A stretch of DNA of 64,000 nt from Collinsella aerofaciens (lineage in GTDB: Bacteria > Actinomycetota > Coriobacteriia > Coriobacteriales > Coriobacteriaceae), in the NCBI RefSeq assembly GCF_028206995.1, contig NZ_JAQLFL010000005.1:1-64000 (forward strand), read 5' to 3'. Made by a program: the position numbers and the translations under genes. Under the pieces are notes generated by a model. The model had not been told where the DNA came from, did no database searches, and worked only from the letters and a program-made list of their open reading frames with translations. This document shows, piece by piece, positions 53,967 through 63,338 of this stretch; the first letter of the stretch is position 1; each line of letters starts with the position of its first letter.

Positions 53967-54098
53967 TGCAACGCGCGCATTCCTACAACGTGGAACCGCT
54001 GCGACCAATCTAACAGTTCCGAAAGAAACCGTCCTATGCGCCCGCCCCAACCGGTGGGCGCATATAATTATCGAGGTTCTTTCTATAAAGGAGACGCT

Positions 54099-55532
54099 AT
54101 GCCGAATGTCCCCACGATCACCCCGGGCCCGGATGATACCGAGCGCACGCCCGAAGGTGCCACCGAAACGATTCCTCTGATTACAGACGTACATGCCAAT
54201 AAGCAGAACGGACGCACGAACGATACGGCCGAGATTTCCGATGAAGAGGCATATGCCAAGCTCAAAGCAAAACGTGCCGAGCGCCGACGCAAAAAGCTGA
54301 TTCGACGCGGTATTGCTGCCGGTGTCGTAGGTGCCATCGCGCTCATTGCCATTGTCGCAACCCTGGTTATCAATGCGCAGCCTCAGAGCGCTAGCGGGCC
54401 TGTGACCGACATGGTGACCGAGGGCACGTTTACCACAACGGTCGAGGCGAAAGGCCAGCTCAAACCCATTTCGTCCTCAGTGGTCTCCCCTTCTGTCGAC
54501 GGCACGGTCGATTCGATCAACGTGCAGGCAGGCCAATCCGTCAACGAGGGCGACATGCTTATGACCATTAAAAACGACGAGCTCGATCGCAACGTTGCCG
54601 AGGCGCAGCGTGCAGTTGCAGCCGCTCAGGAAGACCTCGCCAACGCGCAGAAAGCCGCAGCTGCCGCGCAGGCCACCCCAACGACGGACGTCGAGGGAGC
54701 TTCCGCAGCGGCTGGCGTCTCTGACGCATCAGCGGACACGAACGCCGTATCGGCCGCGCAGCGCAGCCTCGCTTCGGCCCAGGCAAACCTAGACCAGGCG
54801 AACGCCAAGGCCGCCAGTCGCACGGTCACGGCCCCGAGCTCGGGTAGCATCGTGGAGCTTAACGCCAAGGTGGGCGCAACGGTAACAGGCGGCATGATCA
54901 TGGGCGAAAGCGATACGAGCGGCGGCAAGCAGTGCATGCAGATCGCCGACCTATCCAAGATGAAGGTGACCGTGCAGGTGGGCGAAAAGGACATTGCCAA
55001 GATCGCCGTTGGGCAGAGCGCCAACGTCACGTATCCCGCGTTTCCCGATATCGTGAGCCAGGGAACCGTCACGGCTATCGCGTCGGTGGCAAACTCCGAC
55101 GCCGCCAACGGCGGCGGCAGCGTGACCTTTAACGTCGACATCCTCATCGAGGCGCCCGACGCGCGCCTGAAGCCGGGCATGACGGCCGAGGTCTCGGTGG
55201 TGACCGAGCAGCTCGACGACGTGGTGATGGTGCCGACGATGGCGCTCATGACCGAAGACGGCGAACACTATTACGTCAACGTGGCAACCGATGACGAGGG
55301 CAAGCAAACCCGCCGCGTCAAGGTGACCGTCGTGACGCAAAACGACAACGAAACCGTAGTCGGCAAGACACAGGTCAAGCGCGACGACCAGGGCAACGAG
55401 ATCAACCCCAACGTGCCGGTTACCAAGCTGCGCGATGGTGACACCCTCGTCATGGACACCGGAGCGGACGCAACGGCTGACGGCGGCTACAGCGCGGATT
55501 CGGGCAGCATGTCTGCCGATGAGGACATGTAA
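54099..55532 (+). CDS. Membrane fusion protein (MacA/HlyD-like) of ABC exporter
   Basis: 477 aa; ATG 54099 with AAAGGAG 6 bp upstream. A 90-residue cytoplasmic tail and one membrane helix (AAGVVGAIALIAIVATLVI) precede a biotinyl-lipoyl-like domain (SVDGTVDSINVQAGQSVNEGD), a short coiled coil (AEAQRAVAAAQEDLANAQKA) and beta-barrel sections. It links the MacB-like permease to extracellular partners. The gene overlaps the ATPase gene by one base. Confidence 0.9.
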   Translation: MPNVPTITPGPDDTERTPEGATETIPLITDVHANKQNGRTNDTAEISDEEAYAKLKAKRAERRRKKLIRRGIAAGVVGAIALIAIVATLVINAQPQSASGPVTDMVTEGTFTTTVEAKGQLKPISSSVVSPSVDGTVDSINVQAGQSVNEGDMLMTIKNDELDRNVAEAQRAVAAAQEDLANAQKAAAAAQATPTTDVEGASAAAGVSDASADTNAVSAAQRSLASAQANLDQANAKAASRTVTAPSSGSIVELNAKVGATVTGGMIMGESDTSGGKQCMQIADLSKMKVTVQVGEKDIAKIAVGQSANVTYPAFPDIVSQGTVTAIASVANSDAANGGGSVTFNVDILIEAPDARLKPGMTAEVSVVTEQLDDVVMVPTMALMTEDGEHYYVNVATDDEGKQTRRVKVTVVTQNDNETVVGKTQVKRDDQGNEINPNVPVTKLRDGDTLVMDTGADATADGGYSADSGSMSADEDM

Positions 55533-56305
55533 TGCGTCCCGTTATCGACATCCGCAACGTGCACCGCATCTTTGAGAGCGAGGCAGGTTGCGCCCACATC
55601 CTGCACAACGTGAGCCTGGCGGTAAATCCCGGCGAATTCGTCGCTATCACTGGCCCCTCGGGTTCGGGCAAATCAACGCTCATGAACATCCTAGGCTGCC
55701 TGGATAAGCCAACGGCAGGCGACTACTACCTGCAAGGGGTCAACGTGGCCGAGCTCGATGATGACGAGCTCACCGAAGTTCGCGCCCTGAGCATTGGCTT
55801 TGTCTTTCAGAGCTTCAACCTGCTGCCGCGCCTGTCGGTTATCGAAAACGTCATGCTGCCGCTGGCCTACACCAATGTGCCCCGTAGCCAGCGCGAAATG
55901 CGCGCCGTGCACGCGCTGCAGGCCGTCACGCTGCCCGTCGACCACTGGGACCACCGCATATCCGAGCTCTCGGGCGGCCAGATGCAGCGTGTCGCCATCG
56001 CACGCGCCCTCGTCAATGACCCGCCCATCATTCTGGCCGACGAGCCGACGGGAAACCTTGACTCCGCCACCGGAGCGCTTGTGATGGAGACCTTCCATAG
56101 ACTTCAGGAGCGCGGCAAAACCATCGTGCTTATCACACATGACCCCGGCATCGCCGCCGAGGCCGACCGTGCCGTGACCATCCGCGACGGTCGCATTCAC
56201 GACGGCGCGTATATTCCACATGCACCGCGGACCCTACGCAGCGCTGTAGATAGCCTGCCCATGATTTCCGCCTCCGCCAACCCGCCGAAAGGAGTGGTGG
56301 CATGA
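55532..56305 (+). CDS. ABC transporter ATPase (MacB/LolD type)
   Basis: 257 aa. Walker [17 protein letters not shown]-loop [13 protein letters not shown], signature [13 protein letters not shown], Walker [14 protein letters not shown] and H-loop LITHDPGIA are all intact. It powers the adjacent permease, probably exporting a peptide, antimicrobial or lipid; the substrate is unknown. ATGA overlap with the permease gene. Confidence 0.95.
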   Translation: MRPVIDIRNVHRIFESEAGCAHILHNVSLAVNPGEFVAITGPSGSGKSTLMNILGCLDKPTAGDYYLQGVNVAELDDDELTEVRALSIGFVFQSFNLLPRLSVIENVMLPLAYTNVPRSQREMRAVHALQAVTLPVDHWDHRISELSGGQMQRVAIARALVNDPPIILADEPTGNLDSATGALVMETFHRLQERGKTIVLITHDPGIAAEADRAVTIRDGRIHDGAYIPHAPRTLRSAVDSLPMISASANPPKGVVA

Positions 56306-57516
56306 GCGCCCGCGATCTCATCCAGGAAGCCCTTCACTCGCTCGAAGCTAACAAGGGGCGCAGCCTGCTCACCATCCTGGGCATTGTCATCGGCATCGCC
56401 TCGGTTATCGCCATGACTTCGCTCATCGGCGGCATCCAAAACAGCCTGGTCAACAGTCTGGGCCTCAATGCGGCACGCATGGTGCAAATCTATTCGTCGC
56501 AAGAACTCACCGAGTCCGACATCGAGAAGCTTCAAAAACTGGTGCCGCAGATAGAGCAGATCGGCATTGTCGACAGCGCGTATACCGAGTATAAGACCGG
56601 CGATAAAAGCTATACCGTCATGGCACAGGGTGTCGATAGCGACATGCTCGACGCCGTGGGGGCCAGCAAGCTCGTTGCGGGGCGCACCTATTCCCAGGCC
56701 GAGTCCCAATCAGGCTCGCGCGTGGCGCTCATCAGCCGCGGCGGCGCCGATCAGCTTTACGGCAACGAACAGGATGCGCTGGGGAAAACCATCAAGGTGT
56801 CCAACGGCGAGGTGCAGATTGTAGGTGTGATTGATGGCGGCAACGACTCCATGGGCTCGCTCACGCTGTATATGCCGCGCGAAACCATCTCAGGCCTGTT
56901 TGGCGACGAAAATCCTTCATTCCCCAGCGTGACGGCTCTTGCCGCCGAGGGCACAGACATGGACGAGCTTTGTAAGACCATCGAGTCCAAGGTGCGCGCA
57001 ATGAAGGGCATCGCGGAGGATGATGAGTACGACAGTGTATCGGCGACCTCCATGAAAAGCGCCATCGATGCACTCAACTCCTTTATGGGCGCGTTCTCGC
57101 TCATCATGGGCGCTGTCGCCAGCATCTCGCTGCTTGTCGGCGGTATCGGCATTATGAATATGATGCTCACCAACGTGACTGAGCGCATCCGTGAGATCGG
57201 CATTCGCCGTGCCCTGGGCGCAAGTCGTCGCGATATCACCGCGCAGTTTTTGGCCGAGTCCTCGGCGCTGTGCGTCACCGGCGGACTGTTGGGTGTCCTG
57301 ATTGGCTATCTGCTGGCATGGGGACTCACGTTCTTTGCCGCAAGCTCGGGCATCATGAGCGAGTTTGGAGCTACCGGGACGATCACGCCAAGCTTCTCCA
57401 TTACAACAGTGTTGATCGCGTTTGCCGTATCGGTCGGCATCGGCGTAATCTTTGGCTTCTACCCCGCTCGCCGTGCAGCAAAGCTCGACCCGGTGGAATG
57501 CCTACGCTACCAGTAA
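56302..57516 (+). CDS. ABC transporter permease (MacB/FtsX type)
   Basis: 404 aa with four membrane helices: one N-terminal (LLTILGIVIGIASVIAM), a MacB periplasmic core domain of about 220 residues, then three C-terminal helices starting GAVASISLLVGGIGIMNMML. The FtsX loop VTERIREIGIRRALGASRRDI is diagnostic. With the two preceding genes it forms a complete tripartite MacAB-like exporter; no two-component system or TolC is adjacent. Confidence 0.95.
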   Translation: MSARDLIQEALHSLEANKGRSLLTILGIVIGIASVIAMTSLIGGIQNSLVNSLGLNAARMVQIYSSQELTESDIEKLQKLVPQIEQIGIVDSAYTEYKTGDKSYTVMAQGVDSDMLDAVGASKLVAGRTYSQAESQSGSRVALISRGGADQLYGNEQDALGKTIKVSNGEVQIVGVIDGGNDSMGSLTLYMPRETISGLFGDENPSFPSVTALAAEGTDMDELCKTIESKVRAMKGIAEDDEYDSVSATSMKSAIDALNSFMGAFSLIMGAVASISLLVGGIGIMNMMLTNVTERIREIGIRRALGASRRDITAQFLAESSALCVTGGLLGVLIGYLLAWGLTFFAASSGIMSEFGATGTITPSFSITTVLIAFAVSVGIGVIFGFYPARRAAKLDPVECLRYQ

Positions 57517-57529
57517 GCCACCACCAACA

Positions 57530-57596
57530 AGTTGCGGTGAATTAGGGACTGAATATGCTATTTAGCAGCAAAAACAGACGCTATTTCACCGCAACT
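57530..57596. repeat. 67-bp inverted-repeat element, copy 2
   Basis: Ends AGTTGCGGTGA (57530-57540) and TCACCGCAACT (57586-57596), same length as the element at 41300-41366. It starts 13 bp past the permease stop and touches an IS21 transposase relic. Confidence 0.8.
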
Positions 57597-57601
57597 TATT
57601 G

Positions 57602-57725
57602 AAGGGCTGCTTGCGCCAGTTCCGTGCGTCGTCCTCGAGCGATTGACGGATGACAGGCTTGTACGGGTCGAGCTTGCTCGGGGCGCTCCTCCTCGCAGGC
57701 GGGAGGGCACGCATGCGCGGCGAGC
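57602..57725 (-). pseudogene. IS21-family transposase (IstA) fragment
   Basis: The minus strand encodes SKLDPYKPVIRQSLEDDARN followed by WRKQ, a recognisable N-terminal to central segment of IstA-type transposases. Only about 40 codons remain, cut at one side by the 67-bp palindromic element and at the other by the end of cbiJ. It marks an old insertion at the cobalamin operon boundary. Confidence 0.65.
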
Positions 57726-57727
57726 GC

Positions 57728-58501
57728 CTAGCGCGCGAACTCCCGTAAGAGCGCGTCTTCCACTTCCCTAAGCGAAAGGGCCCCGCCTCCCTCGGCGGGA
57801 CGGGCGACCACGATACAGCGCGCTCCCACGTCGCGCGCGGAGGCGAGCTTCTCGGCCGTGCCGCCTACGGTTCCCGAGTCCTTGGTCACAAGCCACTGGG
57901 CGCCCACCTGCCGAAGCATCGCCTCGTTGAGCTCGCGGGTGAAGGGCCCCTGCATGCCGATGACGTGCGACGGCGAAAACCCCGCGTCGATGCACTTCGT
58001 TATAGCGCCGGGCAGCGGGAGCACACGCACGAAGAAGCGCTCCGCGAAATCGGCGACGCGCGTGTAGGGAGCAAGCTCCTTGCTCCCCGTCGCGAGAAGC
58101 GCGCGACCCGGGTTCTCGGAGAGAAAGCGCGCCGCGCAGGCGATCGACGCGACCGACACGACGCCTTTGGGCAGCGCCTCGGCCGGGCGCGCAAGGCGCA
58201 GGCATCGTGCACCCACGGCGAGCGAAGCGGCCCGGATGTTGCCGCTTGCGAGCGTAGCGTAGGGGTGCGTGGCGTCGACGACGATGTGCGCGCCGGAAAG
58301 CTCGCGCTCCATGTCGGCCTCGTCGAGCCTGCCCGCATGCACCTCGATACCCGGAAGCTCGCCCAAAAGCTCGCCTCCGTAATCGGTTGCCGCGTAGGCA
58401 CGGGCGGGGATGCCCGCCCCGCTCGCCCATTCGCACAGAAGGCGGCCCTCGGTGGTGCCGGCGAAGATGCGCAGCGCCGGCGCGGATGCGGGCGCCGTCA
58501 C
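57728..58501 (-). CDS. cbiJ: Precorrin-6A reductase
   Basis: 257 aa from GTG 58501, which overlaps the cbiC stop (GTGA). The frame opens earlier, but those residues are GC-driven nonsense. It reduces precorrin-6A (or the cobalt form) with NAD(P)H. Features: RIFAGTTEGRLLCEWA, ATDYGGELLGE, VVDATHPYA and LVTKDSGTVGGTAEKL. Last gene of the operon. Confidence 0.92.
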   Translation of the reverse strand: MTAPASAPALRIFAGTTEGRLLCEWASGAGIPARAYAATDYGGELLGELPGIEVHAGRLDEADMERELSGAHIVVDATHPYATLASGNIRAASLAVGARCLRLARPAEALPKGVVSVASIACAARFLSENPGRALLATGSKELAPYTRVADFAERFFVRVLPLPGAITKCIDAGFSPSHVIGMQGPFTRELNEAMLRQVGAQWLVTKDSGTVGGTAEKLASARDVGARCIVVARPAEGGGALSLREVEDALLREFAR

Positions 58502-59139
58502 TTCGGGCCCCCTGGGCGCGTGATCTGGTAGAGCAGCGCGTTCATAATGGCAGCCGCCACGGTCGAGCCGCCCTTGCGACCCCTCGCGACGATGGCCGGC
58601 ACGCGTCGCGCGAGTAGCTCCTCTTTCGCCTCGACCACGTTCACAAACCCGACCGGCACCCCAACGACGAGCGCGGGCGCGATCTTCCCCGCGTCCATAA
58701 GCTCGGCGAGGCGCAGAAGTGCTGTGGGAGCGTTGCCGACGGCCACGATAAGCGGACCCTCGATGCCGCAAGCTTTGTCCATGCTCGCAACGGCGCGAGT
58801 CGTGCCCGCGGCGCGCGCAGCCGCGGCGACATTAGGGTCGGCCATGTAGCACACGGCCTTGCAGCCGAGCTTTGCGAGCGCGGGCTTGCTTATGCCTGCG
58901 AGCGCCATGTTCGTGTCGGTGAGCACCGTGGCCCCTGCGCGCAGTGCGTCGAGAGCACAGTGCGCGGCGTCATGGGTGAATACGAGGGAATCGGCGTACG
59001 AGAAGTCGGCAGTGGTGTGGATGACGCGCTTCACGACGGGCTCTTCAAGCGGCGGGAACGTGCGGCCGCCGAGCTCTTCGGTGATGATCTCAAAGCTGCG
59101 CCGCTCGATATCGCCGGGCGCCATCTCCTTGGAATCCAT
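58498..59139 (-). CDS. cbiC: Precorrin-8X methylmutase
   Basis: 213 aa with AAGGAG upstream of the ATG. It moves a methyl group from C-11 to C-12 to give (cobalt-)hydrogenobyrinate. Features: IERRSFEIITEE, the active-site VIHTTADFSYAD, VLTDTNMALAGI, VGNAPTALLRL and GVPVGFVNVVEAKE. It directly follows cobO. Confidence 0.95.
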   Translation of the reverse strand: MDSKEMAPGDIERRSFEIITEELGGRTFPPLEEPVVKRVIHTTADFSYADSLVFTHDAAHCALDALRAGATVLTDTNMALAGISKPALAKLGCKAVCYMADPNVAAAARAAGTTRAVASMDKACGIEGPLIVAVGNAPTALLRLAELMDAGKIAPALVVGVPVGFVNVVEAKEELLARRVPAIVARGRKGGSTVAAAIMNALLYQITRPGGPK

Positions 59140-59655
59140 CTAGTACTCCACTCCTTCCCTTGCACCTATCCCCTGAGCGTAGGGGTGTTTCTCGCACCGC
59201 ATCTCGGTTATGTAGTCGGCCTTCTCCACGATCTTGCGGGAAGGCGCGCGCCCGGTGAGCGCTACTTCGACGCCGCGCGCGGACATATCGAGCGCGCGGT
59301 CCACGAGCGCCTCGTCGACAAGCCCCTTCGAAAGCGCGTCGAGCGCCTCGTCGAGCACGAGCAGCCCCTCCTGCGCGCCCTCGAGCTCGGCGAGCGCGGA
59401 AGCGAGGTTCCCATCGTGCAGCTCGCGCGTCGCGGCAAGTTCTTCCGACGTCATGGACCAGGTAAACTTGTCCGACGCCTTCCCCGCGAACACGGGCACG
59501 CCGAAATGCTCGGCGAGCAGGCGCACCTCCCCGCTTTCGCCGTCTTTCAGGAACTGCACGACGACGACGCGGCGGCCTGCGGCGAGCATGCGAAGGGCGA
59601 GGCCCATCGCCGCCGTGGTCTTGCCTTTGCCGTCGCCATGATACACGTGGATCAT
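59140..59655 (-). CDS. cobO: Cob(I)alamin adenosyltransferase, CobO/BtuR type
   Basis: 171 aa; ATG 59655 overlaps the cbiP stop (ATGA) with GAGGAGG upstream. It attaches the adenosyl ligand to cob(I)yrinate or cobalamin. P-loop HGDGKGKTTAAMGLALRM near the N-terminus, then VVVVQFLKDGESGEV, LLVLDEALDAL and VALTGRAPSRKIVEKADYI. Confidence 0.95.
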   Translation of the reverse strand: MIHVYHGDGKGKTTAAMGLALRMLAAGRRVVVVQFLKDGESGEVRLLAEHFGVPVFAGKASDKFTWSMTSEELAATRELHDGNLASALAELEGAQEGLLVLDEALDALSKGLVDEALVDRALDMSARGVEVALTGRAPSRKIVEKADYITEMRCEKHPYAQGIGAREGVEY

Positions 59656-61151
59656 ACGCCCTCCTCGATAATGCGGTAGACATACTCCATGTCGAGCGCC
59701 CCGCGCACGGAGTCGGCCAGGCGGTCGAACTCGCGCGCACGGTGATCGGCCGCGGACGCCGCGCCCGCAGCACCCACGACGCTCTCGGGCAGGCCACGCA
59801 TGCGCGCGAGCGAGCGCGCGAGGGCGAGCGCCACCCCCGGTTCGTCGAACAGGCCGTGGAGATAGGTTCCAAACACGTTTCCGCAGGCCGCGCCTTCTGG
59901 TTTGCCGCCAATCGTGCCCGCAGGGGCGCAGGAGACGATCGTTTCGCCGTCGTGGATCTCGTACCCGCGAGCCGTCATGCCGTTCCACACCGAGAACGCG
60001 CCTTGGGCGCCTGTGATGCGCAGCTCCGACTGGGCGAGGCGCTTTTCCTCCCTGAACACCGTACTTGCAGGGATGAGCCCGAGCCCGCGCGCGGTGCCAG
60101 CGCCTTCCCTGCCGTGCGGGTCGGAAAGCTCGTCACCCAAAAGCTGGTAGCCTCCGCATATGCCGAGCACCGGCGTGCCCGCACCCGAAAGCGCGCGTAC
60201 ACAGGCTCCGATGCCGCTAGCCGCAAGCCAGCGCGCGTCGTCGAGCGTGGTCTTCGAGCCGGGGAGCACCACCAGGTCGGGTCGGCCCAGATCGGTCGTC
60301 GAGGAAACGTAGCGCACGCCTACGCCGGGCACGCGCGAAAGCGGGTCGAAGTCGGTGAAGTTCGACAGATGCGGAAGGCGCACGACGGCGACGTCGATGA
60401 CGCCGCGCGCCTCGCGGGCAGATAGGCGCGACGCGAGCGAGTCCTCGTCGTCCAGGTCGAGCGTAAGATACGGCACGACCCCCACGACGGGGGCCCCGCA
60501 CATCTTCTCAAGCGGGGCCAAACCCGGGCGCAGGATTTCTACATCGCCGCGGAACTTATTTACTACAAGCCCCCGCAAAAGCGCGCGGTCCTCGGGCGCA
60601 AGGAGCGCGACCGTGCCGTAAAGCTGGGCAAACACCCCGCCTGGGTCGATGTCGCCCGCGAGCAGCACGGGGGAGGACACGGCGCGCGCGAGCCCCATGT
60701 TGACGATGTCGTTTTCGGCAAGGTTGATTTCGGCGGGGCTGCCGGCGCCCTCGATAACGATGACGTCGTTTTCCTCCGCGAGCGAATCGAACGCCTCCAA
60801 AATCTGCGGCATGAGCGCCTTCTTTCGCGCGAAGTAGTCCCTCGCAGCGAAGGCTCCCTGCTCCTTGCCGGCCACGATGAGCTGGCTTCGGTGGCCGCTT
60901 TCGGGCTTGAGCAGGATGGGGTTCATGCGCACGTCGGGCGCGATGCTGCACGCCTCGGCCTGCATGATCTGGGCGCGCCCCATCTCGAGCCCGTCGGCCG
61001 TGACACCGCTGTTGAGCGCCATGTTCTGGCTCTTGAAGGGAGCCACGCGCAGGCCGTCCTGCGAAAGCACACGGCACAGCCCCGCCGCAAGCAGGCTCTT
61101 CCCCGCGTTCGACATGGTGCCCTGGATCATGATGGGCTTCGCCCTACCCAC
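59652..61151 (-). CDS. cbiP: Cobyric acid synthase
   Basis: 499 aa from GTG 61151, which overlaps the cobD stop. It amidates positions b, d, e and g of adenosylcobyrinate diamide. The N-terminal synthetase domain has IQGTMSNAGKSLLAAGLCRV and PFKSQNMALNS; the C-terminal class I glutaminase-like domain has LVVLPGSKTTLDD, VLGICGGYQLLG (catalytic Cys) and GTYLHGLFDEPG (His). Confidence 0.96.
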   Translation of the reverse strand: MGRAKPIMIQGTMSNAGKSLLAAGLCRVLSQDGLRVAPFKSQNMALNSGVTADGLEMGRAQIMQAEACSIAPDVRMNPILLKPESGHRSQLIVAGKEQGAFAARDYFARKKALMPQILEAFDSLAEENDVIVIEGAGSPAEINLAENDIVNMGLARAVSSPVLLAGDIDPGGVFAQLYGTVALLAPEDRALLRGLVVNKFRGDVEILRPGLAPLEKMCGAPVVGVVPYLTLDLDDEDSLASRLSAREARGVIDVAVVRLPHLSNFTDFDPLSRVPGVGVRYVSSTTDLGRPDLVVLPGSKTTLDDARWLAASGIGACVRALSGAGTPVLGICGGYQLLGDELSDPHGREGAGTARGLGLIPASTVFREEKRLAQSELRITGAQGAFSVWNGMTARGYEIHDGETIVSCAPAGTIGGKPEGAACGNVFGTYLHGLFDEPGVALALARSLARMRGLPESVVGAAGAASAADHRAREFDRLADSVRGALDMEYVYRIIEEGV

Positions 61152-62367
61152 GGGTATCGACCTCCTTCGTCGAGCCTCGGCCATACGCGCCCGCCATAGC
61201 GCCGCTGCAAGAAGCGCAGCCCCGTTCGTCGGGTTCGCCTTCGCCCGATGCGCCTTCCGCCCGAAGCGCGCGGCTGAACGCCATCGCAAGCCGGGCATTC
61301 TCCTTGCGCGTGCGCACCGCGACGCGGCACCAGAAACGGGACAGTACCGAAAACGAGTCGCACGTGCGGACCAAAACCCCCTGTTTATACAGGCGCTCGG
61401 GGAAGTCTTTCGCCGGCGTGCGGACTAAAAGGAAGTTCGCATCCGACGGCACGACGGAAAGCCCGAGCGAGGAGAGCTCGTGGGAAAGCCACGCTCGCTC
61501 GCCCGCCAATACATCGCGCGTGCGTGAGACGTATTCGACGTCTTCCAGGGCGGCGATGCCCGCGGCCTCGGCGACCGAGGAGACGGGCCACGCCTGCCCC
61601 GCCCGGCGAATCCCCTCGATGAGTTGGGCGTTTCCACTGATCAGATATCCCAACCGCAACCCCGCCATTCCGTAGAGCTTGGTGAACGCGGAGAGCACGG
61701 CCACATGGCGCGAACACGCGGCGCGTGCGGCCACGCTCCTTTCGCGGGCGTCGGGCGCGAATCCGAGGAAGCACTCATCCACGACGAGCAGCGCGCCCGC
61801 CTGCTCGCAGCGGCAAGCCGCGGCATCGATCACGCGGGGGTCGACGAGGCGCCCCGTCGGGTTGTTCGGATTGCAGAGGTACGCCACGTCTCCCGGCCCC
61901 TCGATCGCGTGGGCGAAGGAGGCGGGCACGTCGAAGTCGTCCGCTTCGGAGAGCGGGAACTCCTGCACGCATGCGCCGTAGTACGATGCCGCCTCCGCAT
62001 ATTCAGAGAACGTCGGCGCGCACACGACGAGGCGTTTCGGGCGCACCGCCGCGGCGAGCCGCCAGATGATATCGGACGCGCCCGCGCCGCAGACGATAGT
62101 ATCTTCGGGAATGCCCTGGGCGCGCGCTAGGGCGCGAACGAGGGCAAGACTTTCCCTATCGGGGTAGGCGTCGATTCGAGAAAGCGACTTGCAAGCTGCG
62201 GCGACGGCGCGCGGCGAGGGGCCTGCCGGATTCACGTTCACCGAGAAGTCGATGAGATCGGAGGCGCCCCCTTCGCAACCGATGCCGAGCGATTGCGCGC
62301 TGCCCCCATGCGTACGGGCGCGCAGGATTCCCCCGGCAGCCCGGAGCGCGGCGTGGTCTTCCCTCAT
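61144..62367 (-). CDS. cobD: L-threonine-O-3-phosphate decarboxylase-like aminotransferase
   Basis: 407 aa from ATG 62367, overlapping the cbiB stop (ATGA). A class I/II aminotransferase fold: IDFSVNVNPAGPSPRAV, YLCNPNNPTGRLVD, LVVDECFLGF and the PLP lysine in SAFTKLYGMAGLRLGYL. In cobalamin operons it decarboxylates threonine phosphate to aminopropanol phosphate for CbiB. About 50 extra C-terminal residues include two Cys pairs (ASCSG), as in some longer CobD forms that may bind metal. Confidence 0.92.
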   Translation of the reverse strand: MREDHAALRAAGGILRARTHGGSAQSLGIGCEGGASDLIDFSVNVNPAGPSPRAVAAACKSLSRIDAYPDRESLALVRALARAQGIPEDTIVCGAGASDIIWRLAAAVRPKRLVVCAPTFSEYAEAASYYGACVQEFPLSEADDFDVPASFAHAIEGPGDVAYLCNPNNPTGRLVDPRVIDAAACRCEQAGALLVVDECFLGFAPDARERSVAARAACSRHVAVLSAFTKLYGMAGLRLGYLISGNAQLIEGIRRAGQAWPVSSVAEAAGIAALEDVEYVSRTRDVLAGERAWLSHELSSLGLSVVPSDANFLLVRTPAKDFPERLYKQGVLVRTCDSFSVLSRFWCRVAVRTRKENARLAMAFSRALRAEGASGEGEPDERGCASCSGAMAGAYGRGSTKEVDTRG

Positions 62368-63338
62368 GCCATCGCCCCCAAGGCGAGCACGACCGCCGCG
62401 CGCGCGGCGCCGAAGACGACGAGCGCGCATACGGACGCGGCGAGCATGAGCCTTGTCGCCCGGGCGATGTCGCCCCACTCGATTTCGCGGGACGCGTCGC
62501 CTATCGTCGGTTTCTCAACGAGCTTGCCGAAATACACCGCGGGTCCTGCCAGGCGCAGCCCGAGCGCGCCCGCACACGCTGACTCGGTCTGCGCCGAGTT
62601 GGGGCTCGCATGGCGACGCCTGTCGCGGCGCCAGATGCGCGCCGCCCCGCGCGCGTCGAGCCCGACGATCGGGCACACGGCGATCATGAACAGGGCCGAT
62701 AAGCGCGAGGGAATCCAGTTCACCGCATCGTCGAGGCGCGCCGAGGCGCGACCGAAGTCGATGTAGCGCTCGTTTTTGTAGCCCACCATGCTGTCGAGCG
62801 TGTTCACCGCCTTGTACGCCATGCCCAAGGGCGCACCCCCGATCATAAGGTAGAAAAGTGGCGCGATGACGCCGTCGCTCGCGTTCTCCGCCACCGTTTC
62901 CACGGCGGCGCGCGCGACGCCCTGCTCGTCGAGAACAGACGTGTCGCGTCCCACGATGAGCCCGACGGCTTCGCGCGCCGCGACAAGGCCGCCCTTCGAG
63001 AACGCGTGGGCCACGGCCAGGCTCTGGCGGCGCAGCTCGCATGTCGCGAGAACCTGATAGCTCGCCCATGCCTCGGCCACGAAGCGCAAGCCGGAGTGAA
63101 CCATGCCGCAAAGATGTAGGATACCCCAGGTCAAAAGCCCACACGCAAGCGGAAGCGCCACGGCGAGCACAAGCCCTGCGGCACGCGTGCCCGCGGACGT
63201 TTGCGGGAATGCGCCTCGAAGGCGGCCTTCGGCCCACGTGATCGCGCGCCCCATGGCGACGACGGGATGGGGAAGCCAGCGCGGGTCGCCGAAGGCAAGG
63301 TCGGCCGCGAACCCGGCGGCGACGGCAAGAATCGTCAT
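62364..63338 (-). CDS. cbiB: Adenosylcobinamide-phosphate synthase
   Basis: 324 aa; ATG 63338 shares a base with the upstream stop (TGATG). A membrane protein with about five hydrophobic segments that joins aminopropanol (phosphate) to adenosylcobyric acid. Features: AADLAFGDPRWLPHPVVAMG, ETVAENASDGVIAPLFY, GAPLGMAYKAVNTLDSMVGY and DAVNWIPSRLSAL. Confidence 0.95.
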   Translation of the reverse strand: MTILAVAAGFAADLAFGDPRWLPHPVVAMGRAITWAEGRLRGAFPQTSAGTRAAGLVLAVALPLACGLLTWGILHLCGMVHSGLRFVAEAWASYQVLATCELRRQSLAVAHAFSKGGLVAAREAVGLIVGRDTSVLDEQGVARAAVETVAENASDGVIAPLFYLMIGGAPLGMAYKAVNTLDSMVGYKNERYIDFGRASARLDDAVNWIPSRLSALFMIAVCPIVGLDARGAARIWRRDRRRHASPNSAQTESACAGALGLRLAGPAVYFGKLVEKPTIGDASREIEWGDIARATRLMLAASVCALVVFGAARAAVVLALGAMA

